Positions 15,800-25,065 of a stretch of 40,334 nucleotides of DNA are shown here, piece after piece; position 1 is the first letter of the stretch, and each line of letters starts with the position of its first letter. A program made the position numbers and the translations under genes. The stretch is from Bacteroidota bacterium. Lineage in GTDB: Bacteria > Bacteroidota > Bacteroidia > Bacteroidales > VadinHA17. The notes beneath the pieces are model-generated. The model was not told where the DNA came from, made no database searches, and saw nothing but the letters and a program-made list of their open reading frames with translations. The DNA lies in NCBI GenBank assembly GCA_029564935.1, contig JAKQPD010000179.1, positions 1 through 40,334 of the forward strand, in the 5' to 3' direction.

Positions 15800-15810
15800 T
15801 GATTATTACC

Positions 15811-15846
15811 ATTAATTGATTAACTTTACTCCCCGGGTCAATTAAT
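15811..15846. promoter_or_regulatory. inverted repeat upstream of the envelope cluster
   Basis: ATTAATTGA (15811-15819) and TCAATTAAT (15838-15846) form a perfect 9-bp inverted repeat with an 18-bp spacer. The flanks extend the symmetry (GATTATT before, AATC after, with a 3-base interruption). The spacer contains TAACTTTA, one base off the -7 consensus. The repeat ends eight bases before the GTG of the next gene. It could be an operator or a leader hairpin; neither is shown. Confidence 0.4.
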
Positions 15847-15854
15847 AATCTGCA

Positions 15855-18542
15855 GTGGGTAAAAGGTCAGCCGTTATTTCTGTTATTATACTTATTTCAG
15901 GCCTTGCAGTTTTGGGGTATTTTCTGCATCAGGGCAGAAAGACAATGCTTACGGATCCTTACAGGGCAGTAAGCCCCACGGCAGCAATCATTATTGAAAG
16001 TATAGATATTAAAAGCTTTATCAATTCCGTAACAACCGGTCAGGGACTGTTCGGGGAAATTGCCGGGATAAGTGAATTTGAGAACTTTAACAAAAAGCTT
16101 AAGTTTCTGGCCGATCAGCTCAATAAGCCTGCGTATCAGGATTTTCTCGACGGAAGCAGGGCCCTTATTTCATTTCATCCTTCAGACAGCGGAAAAGTCC
16201 GTTCGCTCCTTTCCCTGGCTGTAAGGTCGGATATAAGGCTCAGGCAGATCAGGGAAGCTATGAGATCGTCCGGTATCACAAACATTAACGACACAATACT
16301 TTCGGGAATTAAAGCTTTCTATATTGCTTCCGGGAACGGGAGTAAAAGAGATACTGTTTTTGTTTCAAACAGTTCCGGCCTGGTGCTTTTTGCCACCTCT
16401 CCCGGGCTCATGAAAAGTGCGGTCGCCCAGACAACAGGCAACGGAGATATAAGGGATCTGCCGGGATTTGCACGGGTTCTTCAGTCCTCCGGAAAGAATG
16501 AAGATAAGGTGTTCATTGTTTTCTCAAATCTCTCCGGCCTTTTGGGACATGTACTGAAGGATGGTCCTGCGATTTCTGCAGAAAAAGCCGGGAAACTGGC
16601 GGGAACAACGGGATGCGATATTTTTATCAACGATAATGGTCTGGTCCTTAGCGGATATACCGAAAGTATAAACAATGACGATATCCTTCATAAATTTAAA
16701 TCGGGTCCTGCAGCACTATTCAGCACTTATAAGATACTGCCGGCGTCAACAACGCTTTTTGAGTCGATAGTGTTTGATCCTTCGGTCCACAGCGGGACCG
16801 GTCAGGGACGGGTACCTGCAGCAGCAGCGGATCTTGCCGGTGCTCTTCGCGATTACACCGGTGATGAGATCACAAAAGCATATATAGATATAAGGGGAAA
16901 GCCTGTAAAATCCAACTCCCTTATAATTTATGAGCTAAAGAACAGGGCTTATGCCGAAAAGATCTTTCTTGACAAGCTCACTCCCCTGATAAATGAGGAA
17001 AATATTTTCTATTTCAGACCCGACGATCAGATAAATATTCCGGTCTATATGACCCCTTACAAAGGATATGTCTCTGCCTTCCTTGAAAATTACCAGGGAG
17101 AGCATTTTGATTCCTGCTTTGCATTTTATGATAATTATCTTATAACCGGAAGCTCTTACAGTACTATATCGAGGCTGCTGTACGATAACATCCTGAACAA
17201 GACCCTTGCAAATGATCTTGTTTACAGGGATTTTGAAAGCTCTCTGCCAAGTACTTCGGGGTATTTCTTTTATTGTGTGCCGTCAGGAATAACGACTCTG
17301 CTTTCAGGTTACCTCTCGGACGATATTATTACGGCAATGAGGGAAAACCGGATTTCTCTGGGGAAGATCCAGGCAGCAGGGATACAGCTCACACCCAGCA
17401 ATAACATGATCTATAACAGTCTGTCGGTTCAGTTCAGGGATGAGGTAAGGGAGGAATCCGTCACGGAATGGGAGACCTTGCTTGATACAATTGCAGCGAT
17501 AAAGCCCTTCTTCTTCAGGAACCATATAACAGGTGCTGCAGAGATATTCATCCAGGATCTGAAAAACAATGCCTATCTGATCAATGCTGCAGGGCGTGTA
17601 CTCTGGAAGGTGCCGCTTCAGGAAAGGATAACAGGATCTGTTTATATGATCGATTATTTCAAAAACGGGAAATACCAGTTGCTTTTCTCGGGAAGGAACT
17701 ATCTCCACCTGCTCGACCGGAACGGAAATTATGTTGAAAGATATCCGGTCAGGCTGAGGTCGCCGGCCACAAACGCCCTGGCTCTCTTTGACTATGATAA
17801 TAACCGTAATTACCGTCTTCTGATCGCGGGAGAGGACAGGATGATTTATTCCTACGACAAGACCGGCAGTGCAGTAAAGGGATGGAAACCGTTCAGGACA
17901 GGGAGCATTGTCAACTCTGAAGTGGCATGGTTCAGAGCTTCCGGAAAGGATTATCTTGTAATCGCCGATGAAAACTCTTTATATTTCCTCGACCGTACGG
18001 GAAATAAAAGACTTTCGCTGAAAGAGCCGGTCACAAAAGCACCGGGATCCTCACTTCGTCTGACATCAGGCAGTTCTCCTTCTGTTGTGTGCACATCACC
18101 CGTGGGAACCATTCAACACATTTATTTTGACGGGAAGGTAGAAAAATTTAATCCGGGAGAGTTTAGCCCCGGTCACAGCTTCGATATCTTCGATGTGGAC
18201 GGAGATGGCCTGGAAGAATATATTTTTATTGACAGGGGTATATTGTACCTCTATGATAATAACAGATCTGAAATGTTCACAAAGCAGTTCGGATCGGAAG
18301 ATCTCGGAGGCCCGATAAATTTTATTTTTTCTTCATCCGACAGGAAAATAGGTGTTTTTGAAAAACAACGGAAACTTATCTATCTGATCGACAGCGAAGG
18401 AAATGAAATGGATGGATTTCCGCTGAAAGGAGCCTCGATGTTCTCTGTCGGCAGATTATCGGATGACGGAGGTTGGCACCTGATTGTAGGAGGTACCGAC
18501 AGGTTCCTGTATAATTATAAGCTGGGAACCGCGTTAAGGTAA
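15855..18542 (+). CDS. membrane-anchored protein with C-terminal beta-propeller
   Basis: I do not recognise this 895-aa protein by name. An N-terminal membrane segment (residues 5-24, VISVIILISGLAVLGYFLHQ) anchors it, with the rest probably periplasmic. Residues about 35-540 hold a large alpha/beta region resembling DUF3352-type proteins (AAIIIESIDIKSFI). Residues about 550-895 form repeated blades of the pattern YLHLLDRNGNYVERYP, MIYSYDKTGSAVKGW, LYFLDRTGNK and LIYLIDSEGNEMDGFP, as in PQQ/FG-GAP beta-propellers. FDVDGDGLEEYIF near residue 780 is a calcium-loop motif (DxDxDG). The GTG at 15855 gives MGKRSAV just before the anchor. It is the first of four same-strand envelope genes and is followed by a 2-bp gap. 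Confidence 0.72.
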   Translation: MGKRSAVISVIILISGLAVLGYFLHQGRKTMLTDPYRAVSPTAAIIIESIDIKSFINSVTTGQGLFGEIAGISEFENFNKKLKFLADQLNKPAYQDFLDGSRALISFHPSDSGKVRSLLSLAVRSDIRLRQIREAMRSSGITNINDTILSGIKAFYIASGNGSKRDTVFVSNSSGLVLFATSPGLMKSAVAQTTGNGDIRDLPGFARVLQSSGKNEDKVFIVFSNLSGLLGHVLKDGPAISAEKAGKLAGTTGCDIFINDNGLVLSGYTESINNDDILHKFKSGPAALFSTYKILPASTTLFESIVFDPSVHSGTGQGRVPAAAADLAGALRDYTGDEITKAYIDIRGKPVKSNSLIIYELKNRAYAEKIFLDKLTPLINEENIFYFRPDDQINIPVYMTPYKGYVSAFLENYQGEHFDSCFAFYDNYLITGSSYSTISRLLYDNILNKTLANDLVYRDFESSLPSTSGYFFYCVPSGITTLLSGYLSDDIITAMRENRISLGKIQAAGIQLTPSNNMIYNSLSVQFRDEVREESVTEWETLLDTIAAIKPFFFRNHITGAAEIFIQDLKNNAYLINAAGRVLWKVPLQERITGSVYMIDYFKNGKYQLLFSGRNYLHLLDRNGNYVERYPVRLRSPATNALALFDYDNNRNYRLLIAGEDRMIYSYDKTGSAVKGWKPFRTGSIVNSEVAWFRASGKDYLVIADENSLYFLDRTGNKRLSLKEPVTKAPGSSLRLTSGSSPSVVCTSPVGTIQHIYFDGKVEKFNPGEFSPGHSFDIFDVDGDGLEEYIFIDRGILYLYDNNRSEMFTKQFGSEDLGGPINFIFSSSDRKIGVFEKQRKLIYLIDSEGNEMDGFPLKGASMFSVGRLSDDGGWHLIVGGTDRFLYNYKLGTALR

Positions 18543-18544
18543 CA

Positions 18545-20659
18545 ATGAAAACTTTTGCAAAAATATTTATACTTGTTTTACTGATAACGGTTCCAGCCTG
18601 TATCAGGGAAACTTATGATTTTGACAAACTTTCAAAGATGGCACATCTTTCACCAACATGGGTGGTACCTGCCGTGAAAGGTGATGTTTCTCTCAGCGAC
18701 CTTGTCGAAGCAAATGATACCCTGATCTTTGAAGAAGATAATTTTGTAAGGATCATATTCAGGGAGAATTCATTCATCGATCTGAAAATAGAAGATTATT
18801 ATGATCTGAATGATATGGTGTCTTTCAGTGAGACCTACCAGCTCGGACGGATGAATGTGAGTTCCTTTTCAGGGAATATATCCTACACCCTCGACAGGAT
18901 CACCCGGAGGCTGAATCCGGCATTAAGGGCTCAGTTTGTTGCACTCAACGGGACGACCTCAGCTTTCCCCTCATTCCCTGTCACGGTCCTTCAGGAAGGG
19001 ACTTATTCACTTTTCCCGAATTTTGAATATGCGTTATTTGACGAGGGATTTATTGACGTAAAGGTCACAAATAACCTGACTGCTCCGCTTCAGAATTTAA
19101 GTGTGACGTTGTTTAACACCGCCGGACATATTCCTGTCGGAGATCCGGCTATAATTCCATTCATTAATCCGGGAGAAACACGAATTGCATCAATAGATCT
19201 GGCAGATCGCACGGTTCGGAATTCCCTTTCGGCAATAGTGACTGTAAGTTCCCCGGGTACCACCTCACCGGTTTATATTGATCTTGCAGGAAGCGGGATT
19301 GAGATCGCGGTTACCGCGAGGGATCTGTGGGTGAGGTCGGGAAGGATAGTTGTTCCCCCACAGACAATATCGGCGCTTGGAGGCGACGGGGTGGATACAA
19401 TCGGATTTGATCCCGGGAGCGGAACACAGATTTCTTATATAAGTATGAACAGAGGAGATCTTTCATATACTATCAGGTCAGGGACAGAATTATCTTCCAT
19501 TCTGTCCGTTACTCTGCCAACGACCCTGAAGAGCGGGTTACCGATATCAAATACAGTCGCCCTTGATCCAAATACTACCGTAAGTGAAAAGCTGCCTGTA
19601 GATAATTCAGTATTTGACCTGTCCACTATTCAGGATCATCCGTATAATATGATACCTGTAAAACATGAAATAACGGTGAGCTCCAACGGACGCATAATAA
19701 ATTTCAGCAGCCACGATGAGGTTCAGATAGATATCAGGTTCCTGGATCCTGATTTTGATTACGTTAAAGGATATTTTTGTCAGGAAACGGAATCCTTTGG
19801 CCCTGAAACATTCGATACTGAGATCAGCGATATAATAAACAAGATCTCCGGAGGCCTGTATTTTTCAAATCCGGTGTTGACTTTTAATTATTCAAATTCA
19901 TTTTCAATTCCTGTTGAAGTGGATCTCAGGGCCAGCGGTTACAGATCGGCTGAAAGAACTGATCATCAACTTGGAAAGATAAGTCTGAAATTTCCGGCAG
20001 GGCCTGCTGAACGCGATATCACCGGATCATTTGTAATTAATAAGACAAATTCCACCCTGCCTGATCTTATCTCAATGCCTCCCGACAGGGTAATCCTTTA
20101 CGGGACTGCGCAAATGAATCCGGTTAGTTCCGTTAACAGCCCGGGTAATTACATTTTCGGGAACAGCCGGCTGTCTGCCTCGCTAGAGATTGACATCCCT
20201 ATGGAAATCAGGATGAACAACCTTCAGTTTACGGATACTGTCGGGAATTTCCTCCGGCCGGATAATGAGGATGATAATCAATTTGATCCTGCGGATCTTG
20301 ATTTTATGCAAATAAATTTATACACCGAAAACGGCTTTCCTGCGGGTGTTTCGGTAAGTCTGGTCCTCTATGATTCTGAGGAAGAGATCAACAGGGCGAC
20401 AGTTGAAACCGATGAGATACTTAAGCCTGCTCCTGTTGATAGTGAAGGGCGTGTCACGCTTCCCGCGGAATCGACAACAAAAATCCGGATCGGACGTGAA
20501 TTCTGGGATGCTGTCGATCAGTCAGACAGTATTATATTTGTATTTACAATGAACACAACTGACGGCGGATTGAAAGATGTTAAAATTTATTCGGATTACA
20601 GGATCAGATTTACTGCAGGACTCGTAGTGAAACCCGATCTGAAGTTCAAAGCTGAGTAG
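18545..20659 (+). CDS. large lipoprotein of unknown function
   Basis: I recognise no family. The 704-aa product has a lipoprotein signal, MKTFAKIFILVLLITVPAC, with lipobox VPAC and Cys at 19, so it is lipidated and likely sits in the outer membrane. The mature part is beta-rich with many short Ser/Thr/Gly/Pro turns and a series of about 100-residue blocks (for example NLTAPLQNLSVTLFNTAGHI and FSIPVEVDLRASGY), suggesting tandem immunoglobulin- or fibronectin-like sandwiches. The C-terminus ends RFTAGLVVKPDLKFKAE. There is no T9SS-type C-terminal sorting domain. It starts 2 bp after the propeller gene and ends 20 bp before the DUF5723 gene, so the three are almost certainly co-transcribed. Confidence 0.7.
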   Translation: MKTFAKIFILVLLITVPACIRETYDFDKLSKMAHLSPTWVVPAVKGDVSLSDLVEANDTLIFEEDNFVRIIFRENSFIDLKIEDYYDLNDMVSFSETYQLGRMNVSSFSGNISYTLDRITRRLNPALRAQFVALNGTTSAFPSFPVTVLQEGTYSLFPNFEYALFDEGFIDVKVTNNLTAPLQNLSVTLFNTAGHIPVGDPAIIPFINPGETRIASIDLADRTVRNSLSAIVTVSSPGTTSPVYIDLAGSGIEIAVTARDLWVRSGRIVVPPQTISALGGDGVDTIGFDPGSGTQISYISMNRGDLSYTIRSGTELSSILSVTLPTTLKSGLPISNTVALDPNTTVSEKLPVDNSVFDLSTIQDHPYNMIPVKHEITVSSNGRIINFSSHDEVQIDIRFLDPDFDYVKGYFCQETESFGPETFDTEISDIINKISGGLYFSNPVLTFNYSNSFSIPVEVDLRASGYRSAERTDHQLGKISLKFPAGPAERDITGSFVINKTNSTLPDLISMPPDRVILYGTAQMNPVSSVNSPGNYIFGNSRLSASLEIDIPMEIRMNNLQFTDTVGNFLRPDNEDDNQFDPADLDFMQINLYTENGFPAGVSVSLVLYDSEEEINRATVETDEILKPAPVDSEGRVTLPAESTTKIRIGREFWDAVDQSDSIIFVFTMNTTDGGLKDVKIYSDYRIRFTAGLVVKPDLKFKAE

Positions 20660-20679
20660 AGTTTTTTAAAAACAACCAT

Positions 20680-22152
20680 ATGACAAGGAAGTTATGTAAT
20701 TCACTTATATTTTTGCTGACTCTTGCAATTGCAAATGCCGGCGCTCAGAACAGCCAGGTTCTGTACTATATGAATATTCCGCAGAACCATTTTCTGAATC
20801 CGGCCCTGCGGCCTTCAAATTCGGTATATATTGGATTGCCTGGTATATCGGGAGTTAATGTGAACATAAACAACAACTTCTTTAATTTCTCTGATATATT
20901 TGAGGTAAGCAAACAGGGCGATTCAACTATTTCACTCTTCCATCCCGATTATGATATTTCGAAGTTCACCTCGAAATTAAAAGATATGAATTATCTGGAG
21001 CCTCAGGCAGCAGTTCAGCTTTTTGGTCTGGGCTTCAGTGCCGGAAGGGACCTGTATATCTTCCTCGACGTTAATGAACGTGTTGAAATGGATCTTGCCC
21101 TGCCCGGTGATATGCTTAAGCTGGCTTTTGAGGGGAATGAACAGTTTGCAGGGAAAACGATCGACCTTAATTCCCTTCGTACAAATGTAAGTTATTACCG
21201 TGAAGCCGGACTCGGTTTTTCAAAAGATATTACACGGATACTGAGGCTTGGCATAAAGGGAAAGCTTTTATTTGGTGTTGCAAATGTCTCACTCGACAAT
21301 AAAGCTCTGAGTGTTACAGTGCAGGATGATTTTACCCATACTGTTGATGCGGACCTGATGGCAAATATAAGCGCACCGGTCGGGTTTTATATGAATGATG
21401 ATAATATTATAGACAGCGTCTCATTTGATGAAGACAGGTTCGAAACAACCTCAGGGATATCCGATTATCTCCTTGAAACAGGTAATCCCGGTTTCAGTCT
21501 CGATATAGGAGCTGAATTAAGATTGACGGAAAAGATACATTTTTCAGCAGCTGTCACCGATCTTGGATTTATAAAATGGAAGAGGGATATTTCAAATATT
21601 GCAGCGGAGAGCCAGTTTGAATTCAGCGGAGTTGATTTTGAAGATGTTTACAATGGAGATAAAACTTTCGAGGAGGTAGGGGAGGAGATACTGGATTCTC
21701 TTAAGAATTCGTTCCACATGACTGATTCTGACATTCCTTACCGGACGAATCTTCCTTTAGGAGTAAGCTTTGGAGCAAGCTACAGTCCTTCCGGGAGTTT
21801 TACACTTGGTCTTTTATCATATACAAGGATAACCGGCAATCAGTTCAGGGAGGCACTTACACTGTCGGCCAACCTGAATCTGGGCAATGCTTTTTCAACC
21901 ACACTGACTTATACAACAGCTAATTACAGGTATGATAATCTTGGTTTCGGACTGGCATTCAGACTTGGGTTCTTCCAGTTTTATGCCCTTGCCGACAGAA
22001 TACCCATTACCTGGAATAAAATTTTAAATGACGGTGAAAGTATTCCCCTCCCGGAAAACTTTAATACGATCCATGCACGCCTGGGTATGAATCTTGTTTT
22101 CGGTAACAATGTTAAAAGGAAGAATGACAAACCAATGATAATATTTCAATAA
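20680..22152 (+). CDS. DUF5723 outer-membrane beta-barrel protein
   Basis: A 490-aa protein with a signal peptide (MTRKLCNSLIFLLTLAIANAGAQ) and the DUF5723 pattern: YMNIPQNHFLNPALRPSNSV near the mature N-terminus, followed by alternating amphipathic strands with many Gly/aromatic turns (GLGFSAGRDLYIFLDVNERV, GFSLDIGAELRLTEKIHFSA, LGFGLAFRLGFFQFYALADR). The pattern is that of FadL/PorV-like barrels found in Bacteroidota outer membranes. Function is not known. The last residues are polar (KRKNDKPMIIFQ) rather than a classical terminal Phe, although F is next to last. It is third in the envelope cluster and 15 bp before the small DUF4834 gene. Confidence 0.82.
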   Translation: MTRKLCNSLIFLLTLAIANAGAQNSQVLYYMNIPQNHFLNPALRPSNSVYIGLPGISGVNVNINNNFFNFSDIFEVSKQGDSTISLFHPDYDISKFTSKLKDMNYLEPQAAVQLFGLGFSAGRDLYIFLDVNERVEMDLALPGDMLKLAFEGNEQFAGKTIDLNSLRTNVSYYREAGLGFSKDITRILRLGIKGKLLFGVANVSLDNKALSVTVQDDFTHTVDADLMANISAPVGFYMNDDNIIDSVSFDEDRFETTSGISDYLLETGNPGFSLDIGAELRLTEKIHFSAAVTDLGFIKWKRDISNIAAESQFEFSGVDFEDVYNGDKTFEEVGEEILDSLKNSFHMTDSDIPYRTNLPLGVSFGASYSPSGSFTLGLLSYTRITGNQFREALTLSANLNLGNAFSTTLTYTTANYRYDNLGFGLAFRLGFFQFYALADRIPITWNKILNDGESIPLPENFNTIHARLGMNLVFGNNVKRKNDKPMIIFQ

Positions 22153-22167
22153 TAAACTTCTTTTAAA

Positions 22168-22344
22168 ATGGTACTTCTGCTGAGAGTTTTTCTGATAGGA
22201 CTGATCATTTATTTACTTGTCAGATCGTTTTTCATGTATGGAAGGGATGACAATGATCAGGAGCAGGAAAGAAAAAATAAAGAAAAAGGTAAAAAAATAT
22301 CAAAGGATACCGGCGAATTCATAGATTACGAGGAAGTGGACTAA
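22168..22344 (+). CDS. small DUF4834-like membrane protein
   Basis: A 58-aa open frame starting at the ATG at 22168. One membrane segment (residues 2-22, VLLLRVFLIGLIIYLLVRSF) is followed by a charged Lys/Glu linker and the C-terminal tail TGEFIDYEEVD. A single anchor, basic linker and a closing (G)E(F/Y)(I/V)DYEE motif is the pattern of DUF4834, a small Bacteroidota family of unknown function. The gene follows the DUF5723 stop by 15 bp and ends 9 bp from the convergent mlaF stop. It is probably the last gene of the envelope operon. No ribosome-binding site is obvious, as expected for this phylum. Confidence 0.68.
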   Translation: MVLLLRVFLIGLIIYLLVRSFFMYGRDDNDQEQERKNKEKGKKISKDTGEFIDYEEVD

Positions 22345-22353
22345 AGGTCCCGG

Positions 22354-23109
22354 CTATCTGCCCGGGGTAAGAAGGTGTTTGGCCATTGCATTGGCAAATA
22401 CAAAATCGTTAAGGATTTCACACCCGGAGTGAAGGATTTCATCTTTGTTGCCTTCCCAGCAAATAATACCTTCATTAATAAAAACGATGTTCTCACCGAT
22501 CTCAATGACTGAGTTCATATCATGAGTATTGACAATTGTGGTCATGGAATATTCTTCAGTAAGCTCTTTTATCAGTTCATCGATAAGTATGGCCGTTACC
22601 GGATCGAGTCCCGAATTAGGTTCGTCACAAAACAGATATTTGGGATTCAGGGCAATAGCTCTGGCGATAGCTACTCTTTTTTTCATTCCTCCGGATAATT
22701 CGGAAGGGAAGAGCTTATTCGCATTTATTATATTCACCCTTTTCAGGCAGAAGTTCACTCTTTCGTTTTTTTCCTCGAGGCTTTTCCCGGTGAACATATC
22801 CAGCGGGAATCTGACATTCTGTTCCACAGTGAGTGAATCAAACAGGGCGCTGCCCTGAAAGAGCATTCCCATTTCTTTCCTTATCTCTTTTTTTGCATTG
22901 AAGTCGAGTTTGTTGAAGAGAACATCATCGAACCATACCTCTCCTTCATCCGGCTCGTGAAGTCCGGCTATCGATTTGAGAAGCACCGTTTTCCCCGATC
23001 CGCTGCGGCCGATTATCAGATTCGTTTTACCTGTTTCGAATGATACATTGATATCATTCAGTACAAGCTTGTTATTAAACGATTTATCGAGATTTTTTAC
23101 TTTTATCAT
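22354..23109 (-). CDS. mlaF: MlaF-like ABC transporter ATP-binding protein
   Basis: ATPase of the Mla/Mce-type transporter that moves phospholipids between the inner and outer membranes. The 251-aa product has Walker A GRSGSGKT (34-41), signature ELSGGMKKRVAIARAIA near residue 136, Walker B YLFCDEPNSGLDP and the H-loop NTHDM. The GGMKKR signature and NSGLDP D-loop are typical of MlaF rather than other ABC ATPases. Its start overlaps the mlaE stop by 4 bp, so the two are coupled. An mlaD (MCE-domain) gene would be expected next to them but is not here; the neighbour on the other side is the convergent DUF4834 gene. Confidence 0.9.
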   Translation of the reverse strand: MIKVKNLDKSFNNKLVLNDINVSFETGKTNLIIGRSGSGKTVLLKSIAGLHEPDEGEVWFDDVLFNKLDFNAKKEIRKEMGMLFQGSALFDSLTVEQNVRFPLDMFTGKSLEEKNERVNFCLKRVNIINANKLFPSELSGGMKKRVAIARAIALNPKYLFCDEPNSGLDPVTAILIDELIKELTEEYSMTTIVNTHDMNSVIEIGENIVFINEGIICWEGNKDEILHSGCEILNDFVFANAMAKHLLTPGR

Positions 23110-23849
23110 GACAGCAGTAACTGAGTGAGAATAACGTTGAAAAGCAGTATCAGCACGCTGCTGAAAACCACTGCTTTCGTGCTGGCGCGTCCGACTTCAA
23201 GCGATCCTCCTTCGACATAGTAACCCTGGAATGCCGAAACACTTGTAATTATGAATGCGAAAAAAAGTGTTTTGATCATCGAATAGGTTATATAATATGG
23301 GATGAAGGCATATTGGATACCATAAATAAAATCTTCGGAAGTGATGACCCCTGCTGTAGTACCTGCTATCCATCCGCCTACAATACCTACGATAATGCTT
23401 AAAAGCGTCAGAACGGGATTAAAAAGCAGGGTAGCAACTATTTTAGGGAGTATAAGATACGATGCCGAATTTACTCCCATCATCTCGAGTGCGTCAATCT
23501 GCTCTGTAACTCTCATGGTACCGATCTCTGATGCAATGTTTGAACCGACTTTACCGGCCAGAATGAGGGCAGAGATCGTTGATGAGAACTCAAGAATAAT
23601 TGAATCGCGGCAGCCAAGACCTATCAGATAAGTTGGATAGATAGGGTTTTCAGTATTATATGCTGTCTGAAGTGTTATAACTGCCCCCATGAAAAATGAG
23701 ATCACAGTAATTATGCCTACAGAATTGAAGCCAAGGTTAAAGAGTTCAAACATCGTCTGCTTCAGATAGACAGAAGGCTTCTCGGGTTTGGAAAATACCT
23801 TTTTGAGTAAAAGAAAATAACGGCCTGTCAGCGAAAGGAACCTGAACAT
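23106..23849 (-). CDS. mlaE: MlaE-like permease
   Basis: Inner-membrane permease partner of MlaF, 247 aa from the chosen start. It has a short amphipathic N-terminus, FRFLSLTGRYFLLLKKVFSK, then about five membrane segments, including GIITVISFFMGAVITLQTAY and the SEIGTMRVTEQIDALEMMGV loop that couples to the ATPase, a diagnostic MlaE segment. I chose the ATG at 23849; an ATG at 23903 would add MSRNTLKISNFIHCKSSI, which is not typical of the family. Location is divergent from the guanylyltransferase gene. With no MCE protein or MlaB/C nearby, the full system must be encoded in separate loci or be incomplete. Confidence 0.9.
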   Translation of the reverse strand: MFRFLSLTGRYFLLLKKVFSKPEKPSVYLKQTMFELFNLGFNSVGIITVISFFMGAVITLQTAYNTENPIYPTYLIGLGCRDSIILEFSSTISALILAGKVGSNIASEIGTMRVTEQIDALEMMGVNSASYLILPKIVATLLFNPVLTLLSIIVGIVGGWIAGTTAGVITSEDFIYGIQYAFIPYYITYSMIKTLFFAFIITSVSAFQGYYVEGGSLEVGRASTKAVVFSSVLILLFNVILTQLLLS

Positions 23850-23940
23850 GATACTTGATTTACAGTGGATAAAATTACTAATTTTTAATGTATTTCTGCT
23901 CATGGGATATACAATCAGTCGCCAACAGCTTATTTAATTA

Positions 23941-23948
23941 TATATTTG
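23941..23948 (+). promoter_or_regulatory. possible -7 box of the guanylyltransferase gene
   Basis: TATATTTG matches TAnnTTTG exactly and ends 31 bp before the ATG at 23980. No TTG is found at the expected -33 distance. The region is AT-rich. Confidence 0.38.
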
Positions 23949-23979
23949 CAAAAAATTTCGGACGATACTAAAATCAGTT

Positions 23980-25065
23980 ATGGAGGACAGGTATGTAATT
24001 ATTATGGCAGGCGGTGTAGGCAGCAGGTTCTGGCCGCTAAGCCGCCGTGAACAACCAAAACAGTTTCTTGATATCCTGGGAACAGGTGAAACTCTGATCC
24101 AGCAAACTTTCAGGCGTTTCAGGAAAGCCTGTCCCGAAGAAAATATTTATATAGTTACAAGCGCCGAACATAAGGATCTGACAGTTAAACAACTCGGGAT
24201 AAATCCATCAAACGTTCTTGCCGAGCCTTTCAGGCGTAACACTGCGCCCTGCCTGGCTTACGGTACTTTCAGAATACTGAAGGAGAACCCGAAAGCTGTG
24301 ATAGCCGTAACGCCGGCCGATCACCTTATTGTTAAGGAAGAGGAGTTCTGTAAAGTAATTAAGGAGAGCATGGATTTCGTTAAAGATAATGATGCCCTGC
24401 TCACACTCGGTATCAAGCCCGACCGGCCCGAAACGGGTTACGGATACATTCAGGCCGATATGAAAAAACCTGTTGAGGGTCATAAGAACCTTCTTAAGGT
24501 AAAGACATTTACCGAGAAACCCGACATTGACCTTGCCAGGAAATTCCTGCAGAGCGGTGATTTCTACTGGAATTCGGGAATTTTCATCTGGAACATCAGA
24601 TCGATTCTCAGGGCTTTTGAAAAACACCTTCCCGACATGTTTTCTGCTTTTGATGAAGGAAAAGACATGATAGGGACCGATAAGGAGGAAACTTTTATCG
24701 GAAGGACTTATACTGAATGCAGAAGCATTTCGATCGATTACGGGATAATGGAAAAAGCCGATAATGTTTTTGTAAAGTGTACGGATATAGGCTGGTCTGA
24801 TCTGGGGACATGGAGTTCCTTATATGATCACTCTGCAAGGGACAAGAAAGGGAATTCAATCATCAGCGGGAACATCTTTTCCTACGACAACGCCGGAAGC
24901 ATATTTAACATCTCTCCGGGAAAGGTGGCAGTGATACAGGGATTAAATGATTATATTATAGTTGAGACCGATGATGTCCTGCTTGTAGTTAAAAAGGAGG
25001 AAGAGCAGAATATCAAGAATTACCTCGAGGATGTGAAGAGGCAAACCGGCAACAAATATTTGTAA
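23980..25065 (+). CDS. manC: mannose-1-phosphate guanylyltransferase
   Basis: Makes GDP-mannose from mannose-1-phosphate and GTP in the cytoplasm, feeding fucose-, rhamnose- or mannose-containing glycans. The 361-aa product carries the nucleotidyltransferase signature AGGVGSRFWPLSRREQPKQF (residues 10-29). Also seen are TPADHLI, the ETGYGYI segment, FTEKPD (the mannose-phosphate contact region) and WNSGIFIWN. The length fits the monofunctional GMP class without the C-terminal isomerase domain of some ManC/AlgA proteins. It stands alone: divergent from mlaE, convergent with gldN, and ended by REP-like hairpins that begin one base after the stop codon. Confidence 0.92.
   Translation: MEDRYVIIMAGGVGSRFWPLSRREQPKQFLDILGTGETLIQQTFRRFRKACPEENIYIVTSAEHKDLTVKQLGINPSNVLAEPFRRNTAPCLAYGTFRILKENPKAVIAVTPADHLIVKEEEFCKVIKESMDFVKDNDALLTLGIKPDRPETGYGYIQADMKKPVEGHKNLLKVKTFTEKPDIDLARKFLQSGDFYWNSGIFIWNIRSILRAFEKHLPDMFSAFDEGKDMIGTDKEETFIGRTYTECRSISIDYGIMEKADNVFVKCTDIGWSDLGTWSSLYDHSARDKKGNSIISGNIFSYDNAGSIFNISPGKVAVIQGLNDYIIVETDDVLLVVKKEEEQNIKNYLEDVKRQTGNKYL

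Noticed and set aside
18545-20659. T9SS cargo with a C-terminal sorting domain
   Set aside because: The product is a lipoprotein with lipobox VPAC and its C-terminus lacks the type A or type B sorting-domain pattern.
24208-24627. A 139-codon minus-strand frame inside the guanylyltransferase gene
   Set aside because: Antisense to conserved manC motifs; no promoter or family match.
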